The position numbers and the translations under genes were made by a program. The notes below the pieces were generated by a model. It saw nothing but the letters and a program-made list of their open reading frames with translations, had not been told where the DNA came from and ran no database searches. 64,000 nt of DNA, from contig CP082844.1 of NCBI GenBank assembly GCA_019930625.1, forward strand, positions 5,022,001 to 5,086,000, written 5' to 3'. Position 1 is the first letter of the stretch. Each line of letters opens with the position of its first letter. This DNA comes from Nocardia asteroides. Its GTDB lineage: Bacteria; Actinomycetota; Actinomycetes; Mycobacteriales; Mycobacteriaceae. Shown one piece after another: positions 17,074 to 26,032 of the stretch.

Positions 17074-17262
17074 CACCCGTGCGTAGCGGCAGGTAGGTGG
17101 GACTCCAGGGTCCGGAGATCACGTAGTCGGCCACCCGTGCCCACGCCGCCGGTGCACGCTGTTCGTTCGAGCACGACGCCTCGATCCACGCCGGTAGACT
17201 CGAACTCGGTGGTTCGCGTCGGCCATACCTCGTTCGGCCGGACGCAGCCACAGGAGTGGGAG

Positions 17263-20169
17263 ATGAGCGCACGCGACGGCCCCAGCCCGCGGCGGTTGCA
17301 TCGCAGCACTCGATTGCTGGTGATCGCCGCCACGGTGTTCGTTGTGTCGCTGTTGATCATTCCCCGCCTGATCAGAGGCTATGTCAGCTGGTTGTGGTTC
17401 GGTGAAGTCGGATTCCGAGGCGTCTGGCTCACCGCGCTGTTCACGCGCTTGTCGCTGTTCGTCGTGGTCGGCCTGATCATCGGTGGCGTCCTCTTCGCTT
17501 CGATGTGGCTCGCCTTCCGGTTCCGTCCGCTCTTCGTCCCCGATGCGGGGCAGGACGACAGCCTCCGGCCATATCGGGCGATGGTGCTGCGGCGGCCGTC
17601 GCGGTTCGGGCTCGGCATCGCCGCGACGCTCGGTCTGCTCTGCGGCCTCATAGCGCAATCGAGCTGGATGACAGTTCAACTGTTCCTCCACGGCGGCTCC
17701 TTCGGTGTGTCGGATCCCCAGTTCGGCCACGACGTCGGGTTCTTCGTGTTCGACCTGCCGTTCTACCGTCTCGTCGTCAACTGGCTGTTCGTCGCCGTCG
17801 TACTCGCCTTCTTCGCCGGACTCGCGACGCACTACCTGCTCGGAGGACTGCGGCTGTCCGGAAAATCCCGCGGCCTGACGCATGCGGCGCGCGTCCAGCT
17901 CGCGGTGCTCGCCGGTGCGTTCATCGTCTTGAAGGCCGCCGCCTACTGGCTCGACCGGTACTCGCTGCTCTCGAGCAGCAGCAAGGAGCCCACCTTCGCG
18001 GGGCCGGGCTACACGGATATCAATGCCGTGCTGCCCGCCCGCCTGATTCTCTTCGCGATCGCCGTCATCTGCGCCGTGGCGATCTTCGCCGCCGTCGTGG
18101 TGCGCGACCTGCGCATTCCGGCGATGGCCGCCGCGCTGCTGTTGTTGTCCTCGATTCTCGTCGGAGCGGTCTGGCCGCTGGCCGTCGAGCAGTTCTCCGT
18201 CCGCCCGAACGCCGCCGACATGGAGCGCGTCTATATCGAACGCAACATCGCGGCTACTCGGCAGGCGTACGGAATAGGCAGCGATCGGGTCGATTACCAG
18301 GCCTATTCCGGTGTCGGCAGCAAGCCGCCGTCCGAGGTGCCCGCGGACGTGACCACGATCGCCGATGTACGCCTGCTGGATCCGAACGTGCTGTCGCGAA
18401 CCTTCACCCAGCAACAGCAGCTGAAGAACTTCTACAGCTTCCCACCACATCTGGACCTTGATCGGTACCGCGTCGGTGGGGAACTACGCGACTACGTGGT
18501 TGCAGCGCGCGAGCTGACGCCGAGCGCGCTGAGCGGCAATCAGCGCCATTGGGTCAATCGGCACACCGTCTACACCCACGGGAACGGGTTCGTCGCCGCA
18601 CCTGCCAACCGGGTCAACGCGGCGGTCCGCGAGGCCGCGGGCGACGCTGCCAGCAGCAACAGCGGATACCCGATCTACGCGGTCGGCGATATCGCTTCCC
18701 AGGCATCCGGGCAGCAGGTGATCCGGGTGGATCAGCCCCGCGTGTACTACGGCGAAGTGATCGCCCATGCCAGCCCGGACTACGCCATCGTCGGCGGCGG
18801 CAGCGAGCCCCGCGAGTACGACACCGACACCACCAAGTACACCTACACCGGATCAGGCGGTGTCCCCATCGGGAACTGGCTCGATCGCCTCGCGTTCGCG
18901 GCCACCTACGCCGAACGCAACATCATTTTCTCCAAGGCCATCGGTCCTGAGTCGAAGATCATCTTCAATCGCGATCCTCGCCATCGCGTCGAGCTCGTCG
19001 CGCCGTGGTTGACCACCGACAACAATCCCTACCCGGCGGTCGTGGACGGCCGCATCGTCTGGATCGTCGACGCCTACACCGCGGTCGACGGTTACCCCTA
19101 CGCCAAGGGCAGCTCCCTGGAAGCTCTCGAGCCAGGCGAGGACGCCCGCCGAGGATCACCGCGACAGGTGTCCTACGTGCGCAACTCCATCAAGGCCACC
19201 GTCGACGCATACGACGGCACGGTCACTCTCTACCAGGTCGACCGGCAGGATCCGGTGCTCGCGGCGTGGATGAAGGTATTCCCCGGCACCGTCGAACCCG
19301 AGGAGTCGATCACGCCGGAACTGCGCGCGCACTTCCGGTACCCCGAGGACTTGTTCACGATCCAACGCGAGATGCTGGCCAAATACCACGTCGACGAACC
19401 GCGCGAATTCTTCACCACCAACGCGTTCTGGTCGGTGCCGAGCGATCCCACCGTGGAGACCAACCCGCACCAGGCTCCGTTCTATGTCCTGATCGGCGAC
19501 ACCGACACCGCCGAGCCGTCGTTCCGGCTGGCGAGCGCGATGGTGGGGTACAACAGGGAATTCCTCTCCGCCTACGTCTCCGCGCACTCCGATCCCGAGA
19601 GCTACGGCAAGATCAGCGTCTTGCAGCTGCCGACCGACACGCTCACCCAAGGGCCGCAACAGATCCAGAACTCGATGATCTCCGACACCAGAGTGGCATC
19701 CGAGCGAACGCTGCTCGAGCGCTCGAACCGGATCCAGTACGGCAACCTGCTCACCCTGCCGATCGCCGACGGCGGCGTGCTCTACGTCGAACCGTTGTTC
19801 ACCGAACGGATTTCGACGGCACCGAACGCGTCGACATTCCCGCAGCTGGCGCGGGTGCTCGTCAGCTACCGTGAACCGGGCACCGGCGGCGTGCTGGTGG
19901 GATACGCGCCGACCCTGGCCGAGGCGCTCGACCAAGTATTCGGTTCAGGGACCGGCCGGCTCGCCACCCCACCCGGTGGCGGTCCCGGGGCTCCGCTGCC
20001 ACCGGGCCAGCAACCGGCGCCGCAGCCGTCGCCACAACCGTCAGCGCAACCGCCGCCGCCTGCGGATCAAGCGAAGATCGCCGAACTCAACGCGCAGATC
20101 GACGAAATCCGCGCGGCGCTCGAACGTCTCCAGAAGCAGTTGAACGACCTCGATCGCAACGGTCGCTGA
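17263..20169 (+). CDS. UPF0182 family membrane protein
   Basis: 968 residues. The N-terminal ~330 residues contain about seven membrane helices (first LLVIAATVFVVSLLIIPRL), followed by a large extracytoplasmic domain (WFGEVGFRGVWLTALFTR near the start; DRVDYQAYSG, NVLSRTFTQQQQLKNFY later). The C-terminus is proline/glutamine-rich and ends in a predicted coiled coil (KIAELNAQIDEIRAALERL). Length and architecture match actinobacterial UPF0182, whose biochemical role is not established. ATG 17263 follows CAGGAG; the frame is open further upstream, but those starts lack the membrane-protein N-terminus. No operon partner. Confidence 0.93.
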   Translation: MSARDGPSPRRLHRSTRLLVIAATVFVVSLLIIPRLIRGYVSWLWFGEVGFRGVWLTALFTRLSLFVVVGLIIGGVLFASMWLAFRFRPLFVPDAGQDDSLRPYRAMVLRRPSRFGLGIAATLGLLCGLIAQSSWMTVQLFLHGGSFGVSDPQFGHDVGFFVFDLPFYRLVVNWLFVAVVLAFFAGLATHYLLGGLRLSGKSRGLTHAARVQLAVLAGAFIVLKAAAYWLDRYSLLSSSSKEPTFAGPGYTDINAVLPARLILFAIAVICAVAIFAAVVVRDLRIPAMAAALLLLSSILVGAVWPLAVEQFSVRPNAADMERVYIERNIAATRQAYGIGSDRVDYQAYSGVGSKPPSEVPADVTTIADVRLLDPNVLSRTFTQQQQLKNFYSFPPHLDLDRYRVGGELRDYVVAARELTPSALSGNQRHWVNRHTVYTHGNGFVAAPANRVNAAVREAAGDAASSNSGYPIYAVGDIASQASGQQVIRVDQPRVYYGEVIAHASPDYAIVGGGSEPREYDTDTTKYTYTGSGGVPIGNWLDRLAFAATYAERNIIFSKAIGPESKIIFNRDPRHRVELVAPWLTTDNNPYPAVVDGRIVWIVDAYTAVDGYPYAKGSSLEALEPGEDARRGSPRQVSYVRNSIKATVDAYDGTVTLYQVDRQDPVLAAWMKVFPGTVEPEESITPELRAHFRYPEDLFTIQREMLAKYHVDEPREFFTTNAFWSVPSDPTVETNPHQAPFYVLIGDTDTAEPSFRLASAMVGYNREFLSAYVSAHSDPESYGKISVLQLPTDTLTQGPQQIQNSMISDTRVASERTLLERSNRIQYGNLLTLPIADGGVLYVEPLFTERISTAPNASTFPQLARVLVSYREPGTGGVLVGYAPTLAEALDQVFGSGTGRLATPPGGGPGAPLPPGQQPAPQPSPQPSAQPPPPADQAKIAELNAQIDEIRAALERLQKQLNDLDRNGR

Positions 20170-20201
20170 CGTTCGCGTCGGCCATCCCGTCTCCGCTGGT
20201 C

Positions 20202-20825
20202 TCACTCCCGGGCGGATTCGGCTACTTCGACTGTTCCGCGTGAATCAGGCTGCGCCGAGCTCGTTCCAGGTACGGCGGAATACTGCGAGGCCGGAGACTC
20301 CGGCAAGTGAACGAGAATCAGGCCCACGGCGGCGATCAGGAAGTTCTGCAGCGCAGCCGAGGAGGCGTTGACGTCGTCGTTGGCCCACATACGGAACCAT
20401 TCGCCCGCGACGGTCAAGAAACCGCCTGCGAACAGCAGCATCGCCATGGTCCAACCCAGGCTCGACAGTTTCACCGCCACGTCGAGTCCGGCTCGGAGCC
20501 GGCGCGGCCGCCCGGTCAGCACCCGGACCCACACAGCCGCGCCGGAAAGCAGCACGAAGGCGATCAGGAATTCCCAGATCACGATCAGAATGTAGGCGAC
20601 GAGCGCGACATTGCTGTCGGTGATCGCCCGCCAATCCGTTCCCGGAGTGTGGATCGTCGACTTCATCGACAGTACAGCGGCCACACCGTTGCGGTTGGTG
20701 TCGGTGTCCACGCAATTGGTGAAGGCGACGAACAGATAGTAGAAGCCGGTGATGGTGGCCAGCGTCGCCACCGCCATCCGACGGCTACCGAGCACGTCGA
20801 GAACCTTTGCGCCACTGTGCTTCAT
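20202..20825 (-). CDS. Small integral membrane protein, DUF2165-like
   Basis: 207 residues with four predicted helices: ATLATITGFYYLFVAFTN, NVALVAYILIVIWEFLIAFVLL, SLGWTMAMLLFAGGFLTV and LQNFLIAAVGLILVHL. NCVDTDTN after helix 1 resembles the N(N)xxDYxxN signature of DUF2165. ATG 20825 has GAGGTGG about seven bases upstream; upstream in-frame ATGs at 20852 and 20966 look less likely. Function is unknown. It is convergent with the UPF0182 gene. Confidence 0.75.
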   Translation of the reverse strand: MKHSGAKVLDVLGSRRMAVATLATITGFYYLFVAFTNCVDTDTNRNGVAAVLSMKSTIHTPGTDWRAITDSNVALVAYILIVIWEFLIAFVLLSGAAVWVRVLTGRPRRLRAGLDVAVKLSSLGWTMAMLLFAGGFLTVAGEWFRMWANDDVNASSAALQNFLIAAVGLILVHLPESPASQYSAVPGTSSAQPDSRGTVEVAESARE

Positions 20826-21068
20826 ATACGTCCACCTCGGGTCGACTGGCATGAATGTCAGGCCATCCAGGCGTCGATGATCATATAAGCACCCCGATCG
20901 TGCTCCGTCCCCACGGCGGGGAGGCCCGGGAATCGAGAAGGCTTCCATCGCAAAGCCTTCCGTCACCCCGGCCGGTCACGACCTCTATCCGGCCCGTTCC
21001 AAAGGCCGTCGCAGTGATCGGTGTGCGGTAGGACCGGAGTCCATGAGGTCACAGCTTTCCGTCGAGCA

Positions 21069-21102
21069 CCTCGGCGGGAGCTCACGTGAGCTCCCGCCGA
21101 GG
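21069..21102 (-). terminator. 34-bp perfect palindrome, terminator of msrBA
   Basis: Arms CCTCGGCGGGAGCTCAC and its exact complement meet with no spacer. It begins 10 bp beyond the msrA stop. There is no T tract, as is usual for actinobacterial hairpins. Confidence 0.75.
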
Positions 21103-21111
21103 CGTCCTGTC

Positions 21112-21627
21112 CTACTGCGCGGTGGTCTGCCGTTTCGGCAGCTTCCACCCCGGCCGGGGGAAGTGGCAGGTGTAGCCGTCGGGGTAGCGCAGCAGGTAGT
21201 CCTGATGCTCGGGCTCGGCCTCCCAGAACGCGCTCGCCGGGGTCACCTCGGTGACCACCTTTCCGGGCCACAGCCCCGAGGCCTCCACATCGGCGATGGT
21301 GTCCAGGGCGGTGCGCTTCTGGTCGTCATCGAGATAGAAGATCGCCGATCGGTAGCTGCTGCCGATGTCGTTGCCCTGGCGGTCCTTGGTCGTCGGGTCG
21401 TGGATCTGGAAGAAGAATTCCAGCAAATTCCGGTAGTCCGTCCGGGCCGGGTCGTAGACGATCTCCACGGCCTCCGCATGGCCCGGGTGATTGCGATACG
21501 TGGGGTGCTCGTTGCGTCCACCGGTGTAGCCGACGCGCGTCGACACCACTCCCGGCTGCTTGCGGATCAAGTCCTGCATACCCCAGAAGCATCCACCGGC
21601 CAGAATCGCCTTGCGCGTGTCGGTCAC
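21112..21627 (-). CDS. msrA: Peptide methionine-(S)-sulfoxide reductase
   Basis: 171 residues. The active-site segment GGCFWGMQD (Cys13) and [24 protein letters not shown] are diagnostic of MsrA. It starts at GTG 21627, which overlaps the msrB stop by four bases (GTGA), so the two are translationally coupled. It repairs S-form methionine sulfoxide in proteins with thioredoxin as reductant. The end is followed by a strong palindromic terminator. Confidence 0.97.
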   Translation of the reverse strand: MTDTRKAILAGGCFWGMQDLIRKQPGVVSTRVGYTGGRNEHPTYRNHPGHAEAVEIVYDPARTDYRNLLEFFFQIHDPTTKDRQGNDIGSSYRSAIFYLDDDQKRTALDTIADVEASGLWPGKVVTEVTPASAFWEAEPEHQDYLLRYPDGYTCHFPRPGWKLPKRQTTAQ

Positions 21628-22079
21628 GCCTTCTCCTTCGCGAAGAGAGTCCTGTACTGTCCGTAGCCTTCCGCCTCGAGATCGTCGAGGTGGATGAAGC
21701 GCAGCGCTTTCGAATTGATGCAGTACCGCAAGCCGCCCGCCTCGCGGGGGCCGTCGGTGAACACATGCCCGAGATGGCTGTCGCCGTGCGTCGACCGCAC
21801 CTCCGTGCGGACCATCAGATGACTGAAGTCCCGCTTCTCGACCACGTTCCCGGCGTCGATCGGCTTGGTGAAACTCGGCCATCCCGATCCGCTGTCGAAC
21901 TTGTCGACCGAGGCGAACAACGGCTCACCGGACACCACATCCACATAGATACCCGGCTCGTGGTTGTCCCAGTACTCGCCCGTGAACGCCCGCTCGGTCC
22001 CGTTCTCCTGAGTGACGTGGTACTGCTCAGGGGACAGGGCGGCGATCGCCGCGGGATTCCGGTTGTACTCCCGTGTCAC
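21624..22079 (-). CDS. msrB: Peptide methionine-(R)-sulfoxide reductase
   Basis: 151 residues with [21 protein letters not shown] and the catalytic GLRYCINS (Cys120). The two CxxC zinc sites of many MsrB proteins are absent, placing it in the zinc-free class. It starts at GTG 22079 with GAGGAGG upstream. It is the first gene of the msrB-msrA operon, which together repairs both sulfoxide diastereomers. Confidence 0.96.
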   Translation of the reverse strand: MTREYNRNPAAIAALSPEQYHVTQENGTERAFTGEYWDNHEPGIYVDVVSGEPLFASVDKFDSGSGWPSFTKPIDAGNVVEKRDFSHLMVRTEVRSTHGDSHLGHVFTDGPREAGGLRYCINSKALRFIHLDDLEAEGYGQYRTLFAKEKA

Positions 22080-22217
22080 ATGACCTCCTCATATCGGCCC
22101 CTGGTACAACCCGCGCGCAGGCTCGGAAAATCCCGGCGAGCCCGGCGTCACACCCCCGGCCGGGCGGGCGGCAGACGCCCTGCGACGCCCGCCGCCCGCA
22201 GCCTCGGCTGTCCGCCG

Positions 22218-23378
22218 CTATGCCGTGCGAGTAACGGCATCTTCGGCAACAGAGGGAGCGCTGATTTCCTGCGCTTTCCTGTGGGGCACGGTGAACACGG
22301 CGATCACGCAGAGAATGGCGACGACGAAGCACGCCAGGGTGTACCAGAGATTCCCGATGGGGTCGCCTTCACTCGTCACGCCGTCGACGGCGCCGAAGAA
22401 GTCGGGCAACGCGGTCACCCAGAGGAATGCCATGACGCCCAGGTACACCACGCTGTAGATCCGGACGAAGGCGTTGGTGTAGGGCGCGCTCTCCGCAGAG
22501 GCTCGCCGCAGCCGCAGCCACTGGCGGGTGAGGATCACGACGGCGACAATGGTGACGATCACCAGTTCGGTCGCGTAGAGGAATCCGCGCACCGTGGTAC
22601 TTCCCATCCCCAACACCGTCGCGGGGATCGGCAACACCGCCGTGCCCAACGAGGCGAGTATGCCGATGACGACCGTGCGCCAGACCAATTGCGGCCCGGA
22701 GAAGGATTGCCCTCGATCGACGTGGCGGCCGACGAACAACTGGACACAGAACGCCAGAGACATCGGCCATAAAGCCGCGAATACCACGACGCTCGGAAGT
22801 GGCACCGAATCGAACATCGGCTGATTGATCGGGTTGTCGATCGACCATTCCCACCACCGCAGCTGCGGTCCGAGATGGTCGAAGATCTCATAGAAGGCAT
22901 GGTGGACGAAGCCCACGCACACCGATCCCGCAAGTACCCCGTACCGCCGGAAGACTCCGAGCATCCTGACTATTTCGAAGGCCAGTGTGGCCATGAACGG
23001 ATAGATCGCGATGATGTAGAGCGGTAATCGGCCCCACAGAAATTCCACGGTGAACAAGTTGTGCGCGAACATCGTGTCGACATGCGCATCGATACCGAAG
23101 GCCGCCGGGAAGTACAAGGGTGGTTCGATGATGAACAGGTATGCGGTCGCGCCGAACCAGAGCACCAAGTTGGTGGGATCGCCGTGGCGGCGCAAACGCA
23201 CGATCGCGTAGATCAGCGCGAGTATCGCCCCCAGGACGATCGTGAACTCGAGTACGGGCAGCGTCCAGTTCTCCAGCGCGAAAGGATTTCGCACCTCGAC
23301 CAGTCCGCCTACCTCCGCGCAGGCGAAGCCGAGTTCCGTCGCGAGTTGGTCGAAGGTGGGCGCGCAAAGGTCAGCCAT
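22218..23378 (-). CDS. Polytopic membrane protein of unknown family
   Basis: 386 residues with about nine hydrophobic segments (e.g. LPVLEFTIVLGAILALIYAI, LVLWFGATAYLFIIEPPLYF, VIGILASLGTAVLPIPATVL). FVHHAFYEIFDHLGPQLRWW holds two adjacent histidines and acidic residues near the membrane. I do not recognise the family with certainty. The ATG at 23378 has AGGAG eight bases upstream. It lies 10 bp after the PF10118 di-iron-like gene and is surely cotranscribed with it, so it may be its membrane partner, for example as an electron donor or substrate channel (inference). Confidence 0.75.
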   Translation of the reverse strand: MADLCAPTFDQLATELGFACAEVGGLVEVRNPFALENWTLPVLEFTIVLGAILALIYAIVRLRRHGDPTNLVLWFGATAYLFIIEPPLYFPAAFGIDAHVDTMFAHNLFTVEFLWGRLPLYIIAIYPFMATLAFEIVRMLGVFRRYGVLAGSVCVGFVHHAFYEIFDHLGPQLRWWEWSIDNPINQPMFDSVPLPSVVVFAALWPMSLAFCVQLFVGRHVDRGQSFSGPQLVWRTVVIGILASLGTAVLPIPATVLGMGSTTVRGFLYATELVIVTIVAVVILTRQWLRLRRASAESAPYTNAFVRIYSVVYLGVMAFLWVTALPDFFGAVDGVTSEGDPIGNLWYTLACFVVAILCVIAVFTVPHRKAQEISAPSVAEDAVTRTA

Positions 23379-23388
23379 CGGTCCACTC

Positions 23389-24315
23389 CTATCCTGCGAC
23401 CGTGTCAGCGGTGTACCAGTGCGACACGTCGTAGCCGGCGTCGTAGCGCTCGAACCACACGCCGGCGAGTGCGGGCAGCTTCTCGTGGTCCGGGTTGTGC
23501 TTCGGCAGCTGACTGCGAATGACGCCCGCCAACGCGACGAGTTGCTCGCGGAGCGGAAGATGGTCGAACGCGCGGGGCATCGTTCCGTTGTCCTCGGCAT
23601 GAAGGAACGGCAACCACTTACGCAGCTTCTGCATACGCCGATAGGACGCGAACATCGACAATGCGTCGATCTTCCGATCCTCCAGCGGGACATGCTCATT
23701 GAAGCCGGCGCAGGCCAACCGGATCACCTTCATCACGTGACGGAAGATCGACGGAGCCATGCGCATCCGGTATACGTCGCTTCCGACGACCGAATCGAAG
23801 ATGATCAATGCGGAACTTCGATGCTCGACTTCTTCGACGAAGTGCCAGATGAAAAGGGAGGCTACCCGGTCGTCTCCCGGCCGGAACAGCGTGTCGTCGT
23901 TGTCGAGCATCAGTTTGAACACCGGGGTGAAGGTCGCCTCCAGGTCGGCGGTGTAGGCGAGCCGGTATTCGACCGAAGTGTTCACGGTGAGGCGATCGAA
24001 TTCCGCGATCACTTCGTTGAGTGTCTCCTGTAGCCCCGGGTAGCGCCTGATGAGGCCGTTGGCATGTTGGCGGTGGGCGGTGGAATGCTGTCCTTCCTGG
24101 CGTACGAACGCGTCGGCTTCCTCAGCGACCGCTGGATCGGTGATCAGCGGCATGGCCTCGCGAATCATGTTGACGATCATCTTCTCGAAGCCGATCGCCA
24201 GGAAAGACACCGCGTTGGCCATGGACGAGAAGGCCGGATTCTCCTCGTTCCACAAGAAGGGCACGTCGTAGTCGGCGAATGCGAAGCGCATCTTCCGGAC
24301 TTGAAGATCGGTCAC
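23389..24315 (-). CDS. PF10118-type predicted metal-dependent hydrolase (di-iron-like helical protein)
   Basis: 308 residues starting at GTG 24315 with GAGG ~9 bases upstream. All-helical sequence with paired acidic/His motifs: FVRQEGQHSTAHRQHA and LFIWHFVEEVEHRSSA, spaced like ligands of ferritin-like di-metal proteins. The family is annotated as metal-dependent hydrolase, but biochemical proof is thin; an oxidase or oxygenase is equally possible. It is the first gene of a two-gene operon with the downstream membrane protein, and is divergent from a TetR gene across a perfect 9-bp dyad. Confidence 0.8.
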   Translation of the reverse strand: MTDLQVRKMRFAFADYDVPFLWNEENPAFSSMANAVSFLAIGFEKMIVNMIREAMPLITDPAVAEEADAFVRQEGQHSTAHRQHANGLIRRYPGLQETLNEVIAEFDRLTVNTSVEYRLAYTADLEATFTPVFKLMLDNDDTLFRPGDDRVASLFIWHFVEEVEHRSSALIIFDSVVGSDVYRMRMAPSIFRHVMKVIRLACAGFNEHVPLEDRKIDALSMFASYRRMQKLRKWLPFLHAEDNGTMPRAFDHLPLREQLVALAGVIRSQLPKHNPDHEKLPALAGVWFERYDAGYDVSHWYTADTVAG

Positions 24316-24390
24316 TGGCTGTACCTCGTCTTTCGAAATGCACCGGCCCGGGGGCATCGCTCGGATGTCGCGAGCCATGTTGTTTCGGTG

Positions 24391-24420
24391 ATCATACACA
24401 AAATGGCTCTCGTGTATGAT
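24391..24420. promoter_or_regulatory. TetR operator with embedded divergent -10 elements
   Basis: ATCATACAC (24391-24399) and GTGTATGAT (24412-24420) form a perfect 9-bp inverted repeat with a 12-bp spacer. Each arm ends in TATGAT, read outward on opposite strands, a good match to the -10 consensus for each divergent gene. Confidence 0.7.
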
Positions 24421-24555
24421 GACAATCGGACGCTCGAACAACGGGCCGGGGGAGGGGGCCACCCTGTGATACGGTCGATCTCTGATCCGGATGGTCGGCA
24501 GGCTTTCCATTCAGGGGGTTCGCAAGCGACAGGCTTCGAGTCGAGGAAGCGGGCA

Positions 24556-25176
24556 GTGGCACGAAGGCGCGGGTGGGGCGGGAGTCCGCCGAAAGACGAC
24601 GAGGAAGCTTCTCGCCGAATCGTCGCCGCCGCAGTCGATCTGATCGGGCGCACGGGTGCGGAGATCAGCATCGCCGACGTCGCGGAGTCGCTCGGTGTCA
24701 TCCGTCAGACGGTCTACCGATACTTCCCGAGTGCGGACGCGCTGATGACGGCCGCGGCGATCGCGTCGGTCGACGGTTTCCTCGATCGGCTGACGCAGCA
24801 GGTCAGCGGTATCGAAGACGCCGTGGAAGCGATGACCGAGGCAGTCGTCTACACGCTGGCCGAGGTACGGCGAACGCCCCACCTCGGCATCTTGCTGTCG
24901 AGCACGTACTCGAACGTTCACCCCGAAAGCCTCACCTCCGAAGAAGCGCGAGCGTTCGGGATGACGATGATCAAGCGCTTCGACGTCGATTGGGAGCGTT
25001 ACGGATACGACGACGAGTCGCTGCACGAACTCGTCGAATACGTGCTCCGGACGATGCAGTCCTTCTTCATCTCTCCGGGCAACCCGCCACGCGGCGAGGA
25101 CGACCTGCGACGATACCTACGCCGGTGGATGGGAGCCGCGATCGTCGCCCAGATGAAGCCGTCGGCGAGCGTCTAG
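24556..25176 (+). CDS. TetR-family transcriptional regulator
   Basis: 206 residues from GTG 24556 with AGGAAG upstream. HTH: EEASRRIVAAAVDLIGRTGAE then ISIADVAESLGVIRQTVYRYF. It is divergent from the PF10118/membrane-protein operon and shares its operator region. The frame is open upstream to 24064, but that part overlaps the divergent gene and is not coding. The leader from the predicted -10 (24415-24420) to the GTG is ~130 bp. Confidence 0.88.
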   Translation: MARRRGWGGSPPKDDEEASRRIVAAAVDLIGRTGAEISIADVAESLGVIRQTVYRYFPSADALMTAAAIASVDGFLDRLTQQVSGIEDAVEAMTEAVVYTLAEVRRTPHLGILLSSTYSNVHPESLTSEEARAFGMTMIKRFDVDWERYGYDDESLHELVEYVLRTMQSFFISPGNPPRGEDDLRRYLRRWMGAAIVAQMKPSASV

Positions 25177-25255
25177 CGCCTCGTTCGGGCAGTTCGTCGC
25201 GGTACCGATACGGCAGCTCTGTCTCCGGCTGCTACTCGTGGGAGCGTCAGCGCCG

Positions 25256-25648
25256 TCAGGGCGCGTCCAGCACGCTCGCCGGAACCCCATAGGGCAGGAA
25301 CCGCACCCGACGGCGCGCATCGGTGTTGTCGCGATGCGCGCGCAAGGCTTCGAGTTCGCTGGGGAAGACCTGGTCGACCCGGGCCTCGCCGAGGTCATCG
25401 ATGCTGTAGATCGCCCACACCCCGCTGCCGGTCTCCCCGGTGGTCTCGCCCTCGGCTTCCGGTGGACGTGGCCGTTCCGGTTGAACGAACTGACCGAACA
25501 GCGACGCCAGTGAACCGAGGCTCGCTTGATCTACGCGATCCAGATATACGCCGGCTTTTCCGAGCAGGTCGCGGAGCTCGGTGCCCGCCCCACGCAGGGC
25601 GCGTTCGAAATCTTCCGGATCGATGCCGAAAGGCCCGTTGGTTGCCAT
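25256..25648 (-). CDS. Hypothetical protein, 130 residues
   Basis: Starts at ATG 25648 with AGGAG ~9 bases upstream. The N-terminal half is helical and acidic (FGIDPEDFERALRGAGTELRDLLGKAG), followed by a Pro/Glu linker. The C-terminal half, VWAIYSIDDLGEARVDQVFPSELEALRA to the end, resembles short actinobacterial orphan proteins. No membrane segment or signal peptide. Family not recognised. Convergent with the TetR gene at 25176. An in-frame ATG at 25792 would add 48 residues, but no ribosome site supports it. Confidence 0.65.
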   Translation of the reverse strand: MATNGPFGIDPEDFERALRGAGTELRDLLGKAGVYLDRVDQASLGSLASLFGQFVQPERPRPPEAEGETTGETGSGVWAIYSIDDLGEARVDQVFPSELEALRAHRDNTDARRRVRFLPYGVPASVLDAP

Positions 25649-26032
25649 CGCATGTGCTCCTGGGGACGAGGTGGGCGTTACGTCCTCAGTGTCCTCGCGA
25701 AACGCCGACTTCGCCACGCCGACCTCGCCCGCCCCCCGACGCCCCACCTTCGACCCGGCCCCGGCAAGTGCCTTCCCGGCGACTCGGATCACGAACTCGC
25801 CTTCGCCAACAGTCGACCGGCGTGCTGATTGTCCGCCCGGACCGCCGGAACGCCGCCACCCGACCGCTGCCGCGGGCGGTCCGGCAGTGCCCGAAATTTC
25901 GTTTTGCGACGTTCGGCTTCCGGTTGGAGGCAGGATCCGTCCGTTGACCGGTTCGTCGGGCGGACTCGCCGTGATACTCGTGCACGACCGTCGCTACGAC
26001 GGCTGAAGGGCTCACGCGCAGAAGGGAAACCG
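25649..26032. other. Intergenic region upstream of P450
   Basis: About 380 bp between divergent starts. I see no convincing gene, repeat or hairpin. The only clear element is the P450 ribosome site GAAGGGA at 26021-26027. Confidence 0.5.

Noticed and set aside
17119..18450. 443-residue minus-strand open frame
   Set aside because: Antisense to the UPF0182 gene; Glu/Gln/Arg-biased composition typical of a shadow frame.
25924..25980. Promoter TTGACC...GATACT before the P450
   Set aside because: The spacer would be 23 bp, too long for a standard sigma-70-type promoter.
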